Assembly (NCBI RefSeq): GCF_003965815.1 | Contig: NZ_RXOE01000004.1 | Span: forward strand, 186,001-250,000 | Reading direction: 5' to 3' | Length of the DNA stretch: 64,000 nucleotides | Source of the DNA: Variovorax gossypii | GTDB taxonomy: Bacteria; Pseudomonadota; Gammaproteobacteria; Burkholderiales; Burkholderiaceae_C | Shown: piece by piece, positions 42,878-50,246 of the stretch | Numbering within the stretch: the stretch's first letter is position 1 | Layout of the letters: every line of letters starts with the position of its first letter | The notes under the pieces: generated by a model | Databases searched by the model: none | The model's input: only the letters and a program-made list of their open reading frames with translations | What the model was told of the DNA's origin: nothing | Program-made: the position numbers and the translations under genes

Positions 42878-43756
42878 TCAGAAGCCGAACAGCCGAGCGG
42901 GGTTGTCGGCAAGCACCTTGCGGCGCGCGACCGGGTCCGGGATCCAGTCGCCCAGCAGGTTCAGCAGTTCGCCGGTGTCGCGCCCGCCTTCCGGGATGTG
43001 CGGCCAGTCGCTGCCCCAGATCACGCGGTCGGGCACGGTCTCGACGATCGCCTGCGCGAGCGGCTTCAGCCGCGCGTAGTTGCCGTCCTTCGCGAGGCGG
43101 TACGGCCCCGAGAGCTTGAACCAGCCGCGCCCGTCGGCAACGGCGCGCAGCAGGCAGTCGAAGTCGGCGCGCGTGAGGCCGTCGCTCTCCAGCATGTAGC
43201 CCATGTGGTCGATCACGAAGTCCGATTCGAGGTCGGGCAGCACCGGGATCAGGTCGCGCACGACCCAGCCCGGCGTATAGAACTGCACATGCCAGCCCAG
43301 CGGCCGGATGCGCCGGATGCTGCGCTCGATGTAGGCATGCAGCTGCGAAGTGGGCAGCTTCTGGCGCAGGAACAGGTCGAGCCTGAGCGCGCGCACGCGG
43401 CGTGCATGCATCTCGCGCAGGGTCTCGTCGGACACGTCGTCTTCCACCATCGCGACGCCACGCGCACGGTCTCCCGCCGCGTCGAGCGCGTCGAGCATGC
43501 AGCGGTTGTCGGTGCCGTAGAAGCTGGGCTGGACGATCGCGAAGCGTTCGACGCCGAGCACCTCGAGCGCGCTGTGCAGCTGCGCGAGGTTGCCGTCGGG
43601 CAGCGTGTAGTGCGGGTGATCGACGCGGGGATAGTGCTCGGCCGGGCCGAAGACGTGCACGTGCGCATCGCAGGCGCCGGCGGGAACCTCGAAGGCCGCG
43701 CGGGTCAGGGTCTGCGCGTCGCGCATGGGCTTGGAGGTCAGGATCTCGTGGTTCAT
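42878..43756 (-). CDS. Amidohydrolase 2 family hydrolase, LigI-like (lactonase)
   Basis: 292-residue TIM-barrel hydrolase. The metal motif CDAHVHVFGP is near residue 30 and the terminal catalytic aspartate lies in WGSDWPHIPEGG (about 245). Order and spacing match 2-pyrone-4,6-dicarboxylate lactonase (LigI) and related enzymes that open lactones or decarboxylate intermediates of aromatic breakdown. It lies 10 bases upstream of the EAR gene and 58 bases after the aldolase gene. With the neighbouring aldolase this suggests a hydrolysis then cleavage route to pyruvate or oxaloacetate. Confidence 0.88.
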   Translation of the reverse strand: MNHEILTSKPMRDAQTLTRAAFEVPAGACDAHVHVFGPAEHYPRVDHPHYTLPDGNLAQLHSALEVLGVERFAIVQPSFYGTDNRCMLDALDAAGDRARGVAMVEDDVSDETLREMHARRVRALRLDLFLRQKLPTSQLHAYIERSIRRIRPLGWHVQFYTPGWVVRDLIPVLPDLESDFVIDHMGYMLESDGLTRADFDCLLRAVADGRGWFKLSGPYRLAKDGNYARLKPLAQAIVETVPDRVIWGSDWPHIPEGGRDTGELLNLLGDWIPDPVARRKVLADNPARLFGF

Positions 43757-43814
43757 GTTCGGAACGAAGGCGGGAGAAGGAGAAAACGAAGAAGTCGCGG
43801 AAGGAGGCGTCCGC

Positions 43815-44678
43815 TCAGGCAGCCTGTGGCTCGGACGTCCGCACGGCAACCGCCGCATGGCCGGCCAGCGCGCCGCGCACGCGCTCCTGCATCGAAGCAA
43901 GGAGCACGTCGGTGTCGATCCCCGTCATGAGGAAAGGCGCGGCGCCGCGCGCCAGCAGCTCGGCGTTCAGCGCGGCATCGGCGATGCCGCCGATCGACAG
44001 CGGCTTGCCGGCGCGCGTGCAGGCCGCGAGCGCATCGTTCAGCGCCTGCTGCACCAGCGGATGGCGGTAGTCACCGGGCACGCCGAGTTCCGCGCTCAGG
44101 TCGTTGGTGCCGATGCTCACCAGGTCCACGCCCGGCACCCGTGCGATGGCCTCCGCGTTGCGGATGCCGAGGGGGCTCTCGATCAGCACGTTGACGACCA
44201 CCGTGTCGTTGGCGAGCCGGTAGGTCTCGGCCGCCGGAAGCCGGCGATAGCCGAACTGCGGCAGCGCCGCGATGGCTGACCGGTGGCCGTGCGGCGGAAA
44301 GCGGCAGGCGGCCGCCAGGTCGGCGGCCTGCTCCGCCGTTTCGACGCGCGGGAAGATGAGGCCGGACGCGCCCGCGTCGAGCAGCCGGCCGATGGCGCCG
44401 TACTCGCGCTCCGGCACGCGCACCAGCGCCATCAGGCCGAGGTCGTGCGCGGCGGCGCAGATAGCGCCCGCCGCGTCCAGCGAAATGGTGCTGTGCTCCA
44501 GGTCGACCCAGATCGCGTGATGCCCGCTGGCCTTGGCCAGCCGGGCGATGTCGGGCGTGCGCGAGATGCGGATGCCGAAGGCCGTCATCGGCTCTCCGCG
44601 AGCCAGCCCCATCATCAGCGGGTGCCCCTGGAAAGGCCGGGTTGCAGGGTGCTCCTGCGGCTTGTCTCTGCTTGTCAT
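43815..44678 (-). CDS. HpcH/HpaI-family class II aldolase
   Basis: 287 residues with the family's TIM-barrel markers: AIWVDLEHSTISLDAA (residues 55-70, base histidine in DLEH), LVRVPE with active-site arginine near 87, the metal glutamate in NVLIESPLGIRNAEAI and the metal aspartate in VDLVSIGTNDLS. Such enzymes cleave 4-hydroxy-2-oxo acids to pyruvate plus an aldehyde or keto acid. It is the first gene downstream of the divergent LysR promoter and heads the leftward catabolic cluster. Confidence 0.9.
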   Translation of the reverse strand: MTSRDKPQEHPATRPFQGHPLMMGLARGEPMTAFGIRISRTPDIARLAKASGHHAIWVDLEHSTISLDAAGAICAAAHDLGLMALVRVPEREYGAIGRLLDAGASGLIFPRVETAEQAADLAAACRFPPHGHRSAIAALPQFGYRRLPAAETYRLANDTVVVNVLIESPLGIRNAEAIARVPGVDLVSIGTNDLSAELGVPGDYRHPLVQQALNDALAACTRAGKPLSIGGIADAALNAELLARGAAPFLMTGIDTDVLLASMQERVRGALAGHAAVAVRTSEPQAA

Positions 44679-44704
44679 GAGGGCATCGTAGGCAAGCTGT
44701 CTTA

Positions 44705-44716
44705 TATTTGGAAATA
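44705..44716. promoter_or_regulatory. Symmetric AT-rich motif between aldolase and LysR genes
   Basis: TATTTGGAAATA has perfect five-base arms around GG, in the 74-base gap between divergent start codons. LysR regulators commonly bind such dyads in this position; assignment is positional only. Confidence 0.4.
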
Positions 44717-44752
44717 CCGTTTGTCTTCGGTTTTCAATACTCTTTGAATATC

Positions 44753-45676
44753 ATGGAACTGCGCCATCTCCGCTACTTCGTCGCGGTCGCCGAGGAGCTC
44801 AACTTCACGCGCGCCGCGCAGCGCCTGCACATCGCGCAGCCGCCGCTGAGCATCCAGATCCAGGCGCTGGAGGAAGAGCTCAAGGTGCGCCTGCTGGAGC
44901 GCGACAAGCGGCGCGTGTTCCTCACGCAGGCGGGCCGCCATTTCCTCGAGCGCGCGCGCGGCATCCTGCGCGACGTGGAGGCGGCCAAGGGCGAGGCGCA
45001 GAGCGCGGCCTCGGGCGAGGTCGGCAGCATCGCGCTGGGCTACACGGCGTCGTCGATGCTCTCGCCCGCGCTGCCGGCGGCCATTCTTCGCTTCCGGCGC
45101 GAGCACGCCCGGGTGATCCTGACGCTGAAGGAAATGACATCGCTCGACCAGCTCGACGCGGTGCACGGGCGCGGCCTCGACGTCGCCGTGCTGCGCCGGC
45201 CGAACGTGGAGATCCCTACCGGCATCGTGGTCGAGGAGTGGTACCAGTCGCCGCTGCTGGCCGTCGTGCCGCGCGAGCACAGGCTCGCCGGCAAGCCGCT
45301 GCGCATCGCGGACCTGCGCGACGAGCCGCTGGTGATGTATCCGCGCAATGCCGGCATCGGCCTCTACTGGAAGGTGCAGGACCTGTGCGCCAAGGCCGGC
45401 TTCAGGCCGCGCATGGTGCAGGAAGCGCGCGAGGCATCGACCATCGCCGGGCTGGTCGCGGCCGGCGTGGGCATCGCGCTGGTGTCGGGCGACACCCGCT
45501 GCATCCAGCCGGACGGGGTGGTCTACCAGACGGTGCTCGACAAGGAGGCGGTGTCGAGCCTCTATCTCGCGCATCGTCGGGACGACCCGAATCCGTACGT
45601 GGCCCTGATCCTCAAGGAGCTTCGTGCGGCGCTGAAGCGCAGGACGGCGCGAAGCGCGAAACGGCAGGTCGACTAG
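44753..45676 (+). CDS. LysR-family transcriptional regulator (CatR/BenM-like)
   Basis: 307 residues: HTH at 1-60 (MELRHLRYFVAVAEELNFTR, then AQPPLSIQIQALEEELKVRLLERDKR) and a type-2 periplasmic-binding effector domain with GLVAAGVGIALVSGDTR. The MELRHLRYFVAVAEELNFTRAA start and PPLS pattern belong to the CatR/BenM/CatM aromatic-catabolism branch. It is divergent from the aldolase gene and is the likely activator of the 38304-44678 cluster in response to a pathway intermediate. Confidence 0.92.
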   Translation: MELRHLRYFVAVAEELNFTRAAQRLHIAQPPLSIQIQALEEELKVRLLERDKRRVFLTQAGRHFLERARGILRDVEAAKGEAQSAASGEVGSIALGYTASSMLSPALPAAILRFRREHARVILTLKEMTSLDQLDAVHGRGLDVAVLRRPNVEIPTGIVVEEWYQSPLLAVVPREHRLAGKPLRIADLRDEPLVMYPRNAGIGLYWKVQDLCAKAGFRPRMVQEAREASTIAGLVAAGVGIALVSGDTRCIQPDGVVYQTVLDKEAVSSLYLAHRRDDPNPYVALILKELRAALKRRTARSAKRQVD

Positions 45677-45682
45677 TTCTGC

Positions 45683-45700
45683 CCGCCCGGCAAAGGGCGG
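45683..45700. terminator. Small hairpin between convergent genes
   Basis: CCGCCC (45683-45688) and GGGCGG (45695-45700) pair around GGCAAA in the 28-base gap between the converging LysR and Imm5-like genes. There is no T-run, so termination is only suggested. Confidence 0.35.
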
Positions 45701-45704
45701 ACCG

Positions 45705-46238
45705 TCAGCTGCGCAGGGCCGCGTCGATCCGGTGGAACAGCACGCTCGACGCTCCTTTACCGGGCGCCCGTGCCGGCAGGCGCCGCACCACCTCGCGGAC
45801 CGCGGGCGACGCGTGATCGATCGCCCATCGAATCTCCGCTTCGCGGGTGCCGGCCTCGTCGGCGGCACCGCGCGAGATCGCCTGCACGCTGTAGGCCGCG
45901 GGGCCGACGATGTGATTCACCTGATGCGCAGTCTCAAGCGGATGGGTGTAGGCCGACCCGGCGGCCGTGGATGCCGACCGCGCGGCGGCGGCCGCGGCCT
46001 CGTCGCCCACTTCGCGCGCGGCTGCCAGGGCGGCCCAGGCGAGCTTGCGCAGGTTCGCTGTCCGCACGCCGCTGCCGGCGAAGGCGCGCGCGGCCGCGAT
46101 GGCCTCGCGCGGGCGGCTGTCACCCGGCGCCCTTGCCTCGAACACCGGCAACGCCCGCTCCGCGCAATCGGCCGCCCAGAGGGCGACATGGCGCAGGTCT
46201 TCGTTGTTCAGCAGGGGGCGGGCAGGCACTTGATCCAT
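45705..46238 (-). CDS. Putative immunity protein, Imm5-like
   Basis: 177 residues, alanine-rich and helical. The pattern DLRHVALWAADCAERALPVFEA, then DSRPREAIAAARAFAGSG and AWAALAAAREVGDEAAAAAARSA resembles the putative Imm-5-like family as I recall it, known mostly from orphan genes in actinobacteria and proteobacteria. The ATG of MDQVPARPLL was chosen over an upstream frame. No polymorphic toxin gene adjoins it, so an immunity role is only inferred by family name. Confidence 0.6.
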   Translation of the reverse strand: MDQVPARPLLNNEDLRHVALWAADCAERALPVFEARAPGDSRPREAIAAARAFAGSGVRTANLRKLAWAALAAAREVGDEAAAAAARSASTAAGSAYTHPLETAHQVNHIVGPAAYSVQAISRGAADEAGTREAEIRWAIDHASPAVREVVRRLPARAPGKGASSVLFHRIDAALRS

Positions 46239-46329
46239 GGCTCGGCGTATTCGCTCCCGGCCGACTGTAGCCGGACCATGAGCGCCGCCTGCCAACCCGC
46301 GCCTGCGGCTCGGGTGCTTCGTCCTGCCC

Positions 46330-47403
46330 TCAGGCCGCGACGCTCTCCGCCCCCGCGTCCGCGAAATCGATCAGCACCTTCATCGCCTTCTGCCGGTCGC
46401 TCGCCAGCTCGAAGGCCTGGCGCGCCTGCAGCATCGGGAAGGTGTGCGACACGACCGGGGAAAGATCGACGCGCCCTTCGTTGATGAGCTTCACCGCCAG
46501 CGCGAACTCGGCATGGAAGCGGAACGAGCCGCAGATGCTGAGCTCCTTCGCCACCACCATGTTCTGCGGAATGCTCACGTCGCCGCCCAGCCCCAGCTGC
46601 ACGACCACGCCGCGCGGGCGCATCACTTCCAGGCCGTCGCGCAGAGCGCGCTCGTTGCCGGAGCATTCGAGCATCACGTCGAAGGTGCCCTTGTCGGCCG
46701 AATGACGCGACACCCAGGCCTTGTCCTTCGCGACGTTGATGACGTCGTCTGCGCCCATGGCGCGCGCGATGGCCAGAGGCTCGTCGACCACGTCGGTGGC
46801 CGTGATGCTGGCCGCGCCGTGCGCGCGCGCCGCCGCGATGGCGAGCACGCCGATGGGCCCGCAGCCCGACACCAGCACCCGCTTGCCCAGCAGCGGGCCG
46901 GCGCGCGACACGCCGTGCAGCCCCACCGAGAACGGCTCCGCCAGCGCGGCGAGGCGCAGCGGCACATGGTCGGCCACCTTCACGCACTGCGTGGCCTCGC
47001 ACAGCAGCATGTTGCGGAAGGCGCCCTGCACGTGCGGCGTGCGCATCGCGCTGCCGTAGAAGCGCATGTCGAGGCACTGGTTGGGCAGGCCCTCGAGGCA
47101 GAACTTGCAGGCGCCGCAGGGGCGGCTCGGGTTGACGGCCACCTTGTCGCCGATGCGAACGTTCTCCACGCCGGGCGCCACGGCCACCACGGTGCCGGCC
47201 ACCTCGTGGCCCAGCACCATCGGCTCCTTGATGCGCACGGTGCCGAAGCCGCCGTTGTGGAAGTAATGCAGGTCGGAGCCGCAGATGCCGCCCATTCCGA
47301 CCTTCACCAGCACCTGGCCGGGGCCGATCTCGCCGGCATCCTGTTCGTCAAGGCGCAGGTCGTCGGGGGCGTGGATCACGAGGCACATGCAACGCAGGCG
47401 CAT
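46330..47403 (-). CDS. idnD: L-idonate 5-dehydrogenase
   Basis: 357-residue zinc-dependent medium-chain dehydrogenase converting L-idonate to 5-keto-D-gluconate with NAD(P). Catalytic zinc site GICGSDLHYFHNGGFG (39-54) with GHEVAG at 65-70; structural zinc cysteines in RPCGACKFCLEGLPNQC (94-110); nucleotide fold SGCGPIGVLAI near 178. The HYFHNGGFGTVRIKEPMVLGHE stretch is diagnostic for IdnD. It lies 15 bases after the 2-hydroxyacid dehydrogenase gene, both transcribed away from the GntR-box promoter. Confidence 0.9.
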   Translation of the reverse strand: MRLRCMCLVIHAPDDLRLDEQDAGEIGPGQVLVKVGMGGICGSDLHYFHNGGFGTVRIKEPMVLGHEVAGTVVAVAPGVENVRIGDKVAVNPSRPCGACKFCLEGLPNQCLDMRFYGSAMRTPHVQGAFRNMLLCEATQCVKVADHVPLRLAALAEPFSVGLHGVSRAGPLLGKRVLVSGCGPIGVLAIAAARAHGAASITATDVVDEPLAIARAMGADDVINVAKDKAWVSRHSADKGTFDVMLECSGNERALRDGLEVMRPRGVVVQLGLGGDVSIPQNMVVAKELSICGSFRFHAEFALAVKLINEGRVDLSPVVSHTFPMLQARQAFELASDRQKAMKVLIDFADAGAESVAA

Positions 47404-47418
47404 GGTTTTCTTCCTTTT

Positions 47419-48375
47419 TCAGGCAACGGGAGTGATCAGGGGCAGGCCCGCGAAATGGGCCTCCAGGTTGCGGCGCACCAGTTCGCCCATGGCGCGGCGC
47501 GTCTGCTCGGTGCCGCTGCCATGGTGCGGGGTCAGCACCACGTTGTCGAGCGCGGCGAAGCGCGGATCGATGCCCGGCTCGTTGAGGAACACGTCGAGCG
47601 CAGCGCCGGCGATCTCGCGCGCCTCCAGCGCCTGCAGCAGCGCGCCTTCGTCGACCGTGGTGCCGCGCGACACGTTCACGAGCCAGCCCTTGGGGCCCAG
47701 CGCGCGCAGCACCTCGGCGTTCACGATGCCGCGCGTGGCTTCGCCGCCGGGCAGGATGACGATGAGCACGTCGCACCAGTCGGCCATCGCGCTCAGGCTG
47801 GCGAAGTGACGGTGCGGGCTGTCGGCCTTCGGCGTGCGACTGAAGTAGCCCAGCTCCACGTCGAAGCCCGAGAGCCGCCGCGCGATGGTGCCGCCGATGC
47901 GGCCGAAGCCCGCGATGCCGACGCGCTGGCCGAAGACGCGCGTGGCCAGCGGCAAGGCCCCCTTGGCCCATGCACCGCTTCGCACGAAGGCGTCACCCGC
48001 CGGAATGCGGCGCTGCACCGCGAGCATGAGGCCCACGGCGAGGTCCGCCACGTCGCCGTTGAGCACGTCGGGCGTGTTGGTCACGCGGATGCCGCGCGCG
48101 CGGCAGGCGGCGAGGTCGATGGCGTCGGTGCCCACGCCGTAGCAGGAGACCAGCTCCAGCTTCGGCAGCGCGGCAATGAGCTCGGCGCTCGCGCCCAGCT
48201 CGCCGCGCGTGGCGATCGCACGGATCTCCTGCGCATGCGCGGCAATGAAGGCCTGCCGATCGGGCGCCTCCCACAGGCGATGCAGGGTGTAGGACTCCCG
48301 CATCGGCACCATGTCCCACTCGGGGTAGGCGCCCATCATCAGCACGTGCGGGGAAGCGGCGGCGGTAGCGGTCAA
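47419..48375 (-). CDS. D-isomer 2-hydroxyacid dehydrogenase (GhrB/2-ketogluconate reductase-like)
   Basis: 318 residues with Rossmann motif GFGRIGGTIARRL (about 152-164) and the catalytic triad R in VNVSRGTTVDE, E in FLNEPGID and H in LTPHHGSGT. Members reduce glyoxylate, hydroxypyruvate or 2-keto-D-gluconate. Position upstream of idnD and opposite idnO makes a ketogluconate reductase likely. A GntR-type operator lies 42-56 bases before its start codon. Confidence 0.87.
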   Translation of the reverse strand: MTATAAASPHVLMMGAYPEWDMVPMRESYTLHRLWEAPDRQAFIAAHAQEIRAIATRGELGASAELIAALPKLELVSCYGVGTDAIDLAACRARGIRVTNTPDVLNGDVADLAVGLMLAVQRRIPAGDAFVRSGAWAKGALPLATRVFGQRVGIAGFGRIGGTIARRLSGFDVELGYFSRTPKADSPHRHFASLSAMADWCDVLIVILPGGEATRGIVNAEVLRALGPKGWLVNVSRGTTVDEGALLQALEAREIAGAALDVFLNEPGIDPRFAALDNVVLTPHHGSGTEQTRRAMGELVRRNLEAHFAGLPLITPVA

Positions 48376-48416
48376 GCGGGTGTCTCCAGCGGATAGCAGC
48401 GGTTCTGGCTCAATTT

Positions 48417-48431
48417 GATACCGGTAACTTT
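48417..48431. promoter_or_regulatory. GntR-type operator, copy 1
   Basis: GATACCGGTAACTTT matches the core of the E. coli GntR/IdnR operator (TACCGGTAAC). It is 42-56 bases upstream of the 2-hydroxyacid dehydrogenase start. An identical 15-base copy lies exactly 70 bases away on the same strand. Confidence 0.75.
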
Positions 48432-48471
48432 AGTCGATACGTGAATGTAAAGCCAGCGAAGGTTTCACCCA

Positions 48472-48500
48472 TTGACGAAATCAAAAGATACCGGTAACTT
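48472..48500 (+). promoter_or_regulatory. Predicted promoter of idnO-gntK
   Basis: TTGACG (48472-48477) and TAACTT (48495-48500) are separated by 17 bases and lie 37 bases before the idnO start. The second GntR-type operator covers the spacer end and the -10 element, as expected for repression. Confidence 0.55.
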
Positions 48501-48501
48501 T
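48487..48501. promoter_or_regulatory. GntR-type operator, copy 2
   Basis: Second identical GATACCGGTAACTTT, 36-50 bases upstream of the idnO start codon and overlapping its predicted -10 element. The 70-base spacing from copy 1 could allow a short DNA loop by a tetrameric or paired LacI-type repressor. Confidence 0.75.
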
Positions 48502-48536
48502 CTTCGCCAGTCTCGCCCCTCATCCAGGAACTCCCC

Positions 48537-49298
48537 TTGAAACTGTTCGACCTCTCCGGGCGCACCGCCCTCGTCACCGGCTCCAGCAAGGGCATCGGCT
48601 TCGCGCTGGCCGGCGCGCTGGGCAATGCCGGCGCCCGCGTCGTGCTCAATGCGCGCGATGCCGCCGCGCTCACCGCGGCCCGCGACGCCCTGCGCGCCCG
48701 GGGCATCGCAGCCGAGGCCGCGGCCTTCGACGTCACCGATGCCGCCGCGGTGGAAGCCGGCGTGGCGGCCATCGAGGCCGACATCGGCCCCGTCGACATC
48801 CTCGTGAACAACGCCGGCATGCAGCACCGCGGGCCGTTCGCGGAGTTCCCGATCGACGCGTGGCACAAGATCACCACCACCAACATCGACAGCGTGTTCC
48901 TGGTCGGCCGCGCCGTCGCGCAGCGCATGATCGAGCGCAAGCGCGGCAAGATCATCAACGTGTGCTCGGTGCAGAGCGAGCTGGGTCGCCCGGGCATCGC
49001 GCCCTACGCCGCCACCAAGGGCGCCGTGAAGATGCTCACCAAGGGCATGGCGATCGACCTCGGCAAGCACGGCATCCAGGTCAACGGCCTCGGGCCGGGC
49101 TACTTCAAGACCGAGCTCACGCAGGCGCTGGTGGCCGACGAGGCCTTCACCGCGTGGCTCTCGGGCCGCACGCCCGCCGGCCGCTGGGGCGACGTGGAAG
49201 AACTGGGCGGCGCGGCCATCTTCCTGGCCTCCGACGCATCGAGCTTCGTCAACGGCCACATCCTGTACGTGGACGGCGGCATCACCGCGAGCCTCTAG
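48537..49298 (+). CDS. idnO: SDR-family oxidoreductase, gluconate 5-dehydrogenase
   Basis: 253-residue short-chain dehydrogenase reducing 5-keto-D-gluconate to D-gluconate. Cofactor motif TGSSKGIGFALA (about 14-25), NNAGMQHRG near 88, catalytic S in NVCSVQSE, YAATK (Y155/K159 region) and the terminal VNGHILYVDGG. NNAGMQHRGPFAEFP is typical of IdnO. Start is TTG with AGGA upstream. It is followed after four bases by gluconokinase, so IdnD, IdnO and GntK act in sequence from L-idonate to 6-phosphogluconate. Confidence 0.9.
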   Translation: MKLFDLSGRTALVTGSSKGIGFALAGALGNAGARVVLNARDAAALTAARDALRARGIAAEAAAFDVTDAAAVEAGVAAIEADIGPVDILVNNAGMQHRGPFAEFPIDAWHKITTTNIDSVFLVGRAVAQRMIERKRGKIINVCSVQSELGRPGIAPYAATKGAVKMLTKGMAIDLGKHGIQVNGLGPGYFKTELTQALVADEAFTAWLSGRTPAGRWGDVEELGGAAIFLASDASSFVNGHILYVDGGITASL

Positions 49299-49302
49299 CG
49301 CC

Positions 49303-49863
49303 GTGCCACCGCTGCAGTTGCCGTCATTCCGCCTGCCCGTGGTGGTGATGGGCGTATCGGGCACCGGCAAGAGCAGCGTGGCGGCCGGGCTCGCGCAGCT
49401 GCTGGGCATTCCGTGGATCGACGGCGACGACCTGCACGCGCCCGAGGCCGTGGCGCGCATGCGTGCCGGCCTGCCGCTGGTGGATGAAGACCGCTGGCCC
49501 TGGCTCGACCGCGTGGGCGCCAATCTTGCCGACCGCACGGCCGCGCCCCGTGGCGTGGTGGTGGCCTGCTCCGCACTGCGGCGCGCCTACCGCGACCGGC
49601 TGCGCGCCGCCTCGCCGGGCCTGCGCTTCGTGTTCCTCGACGGCCCTCCGGCGCTGGTGCGCCAGCGCATGGAACAGCGCACCGGCCACTACATGCCGGC
49701 CACCCTGCTCGACAGCCAGCTGGCGACGCTGGAACGACCGGACGCCGGCGAGCCCGACGTGCTGCACACCCCGATCGACATGCCTGTTGCGCTGATCGTC
49801 GCCGGCATCGGTGCGCAGCTTCTCAGGCAGGCGGAAGAAGCCTCCGCGAAAGTCTCCGCCTGA
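49303..49863 (+). CDS. gntK: Gluconokinase
   Basis: 186-residue P-loop kinase of the GntK/IdnK family. Walker A GVSGTGKSSVAAGLA (residues 17-31), substrate segment IDGDDLHAPEAVARM, DRWPWLD and VVACSALRRAYRDRLR are all family hallmarks. It phosphorylates D-gluconate for the Entner-Doudoroff or pentose phosphate route. GTG start four bases after idnO. No gluconate permease is in the window. Confidence 0.93.
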   Translation: MPPLQLPSFRLPVVVMGVSGTGKSSVAAGLAQLLGIPWIDGDDLHAPEAVARMRAGLPLVDEDRWPWLDRVGANLADRTAAPRGVVVACSALRRAYRDRLRAASPGLRFVFLDGPPALVRQRMEQRTGHYMPATLLDSQLATLERPDAGEPDVLHTPIDMPVALIVAGIGAQLLRQAEEASAKVSA

Positions 49864-49907
49864 CGGCCACGCCGCACGGGCCCGAACCGGCAAGCAAGGA
49901 GAAACCG

Positions 49908-50246
49908 ATGTTCATCCGCTGCGCATTCTTCAGGGGCCGGGTCAAGGCCGGCATGGAAGAGGCCTTCGACCGCCACGTGCACGAAAGGCTCGTGCCGCTG
50001 TGGACTCGCTTTCCCGGCGCGCTCGAGGTGCGCGTACTGCGCCAGGTCGAAAGCGACGTGAGCGACCCCGAGCTTGCGATGGTCTTGGCCATCCGCTGGG
50101 CGAGCCGCGAGGACATCGCCCGCGCGCTCGACTCGCCCGTGCGCTGCGAAAGCCGCGAAGTCTCGAAGAAGCTGTTCGAGATGTTCGACGGCACGGTCTT
50201 CCACACGGTGTTCAGCGCCGGGGAGTTCGCGCTCTCGGCCTCTTGA
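49908..50246 (+). CDS. Small conserved protein, possible ferredoxin-like dimeric barrel
   Basis: 112 residues. MFIRCAFFRGRVKAGMEEAF, followed by an arginine/leucine middle and VLAIRWASREDIARALDSPV, suggests the beta-alpha-beta pattern of dimeric alpha/beta-barrel (EthD/ABM-like) proteins, without a firm family match. AAGGAG precedes the ATG. It follows gntK by 44 bases, and its last 35 bases overlap the convergent GH15 gene. Confidence 0.65.
   Translation: MFIRCAFFRGRVKAGMEEAFDRHVHERLVPLWTRFPGALEVRVLRQVESDVSDPELAMVLAIRWASREDIARALDSPVRCESREVSKKLFEMFDGTVFHTVFSAGEFALSAS

Noticed and set aside
46444..48396. Plus-strand 650-codon frame opposite idnD and the hydroxyacid dehydrogenase
   Set aside because: His/Arg/Ala-rich antisense shadow without any motif; the minus-strand enzymes carry full catalytic signatures.
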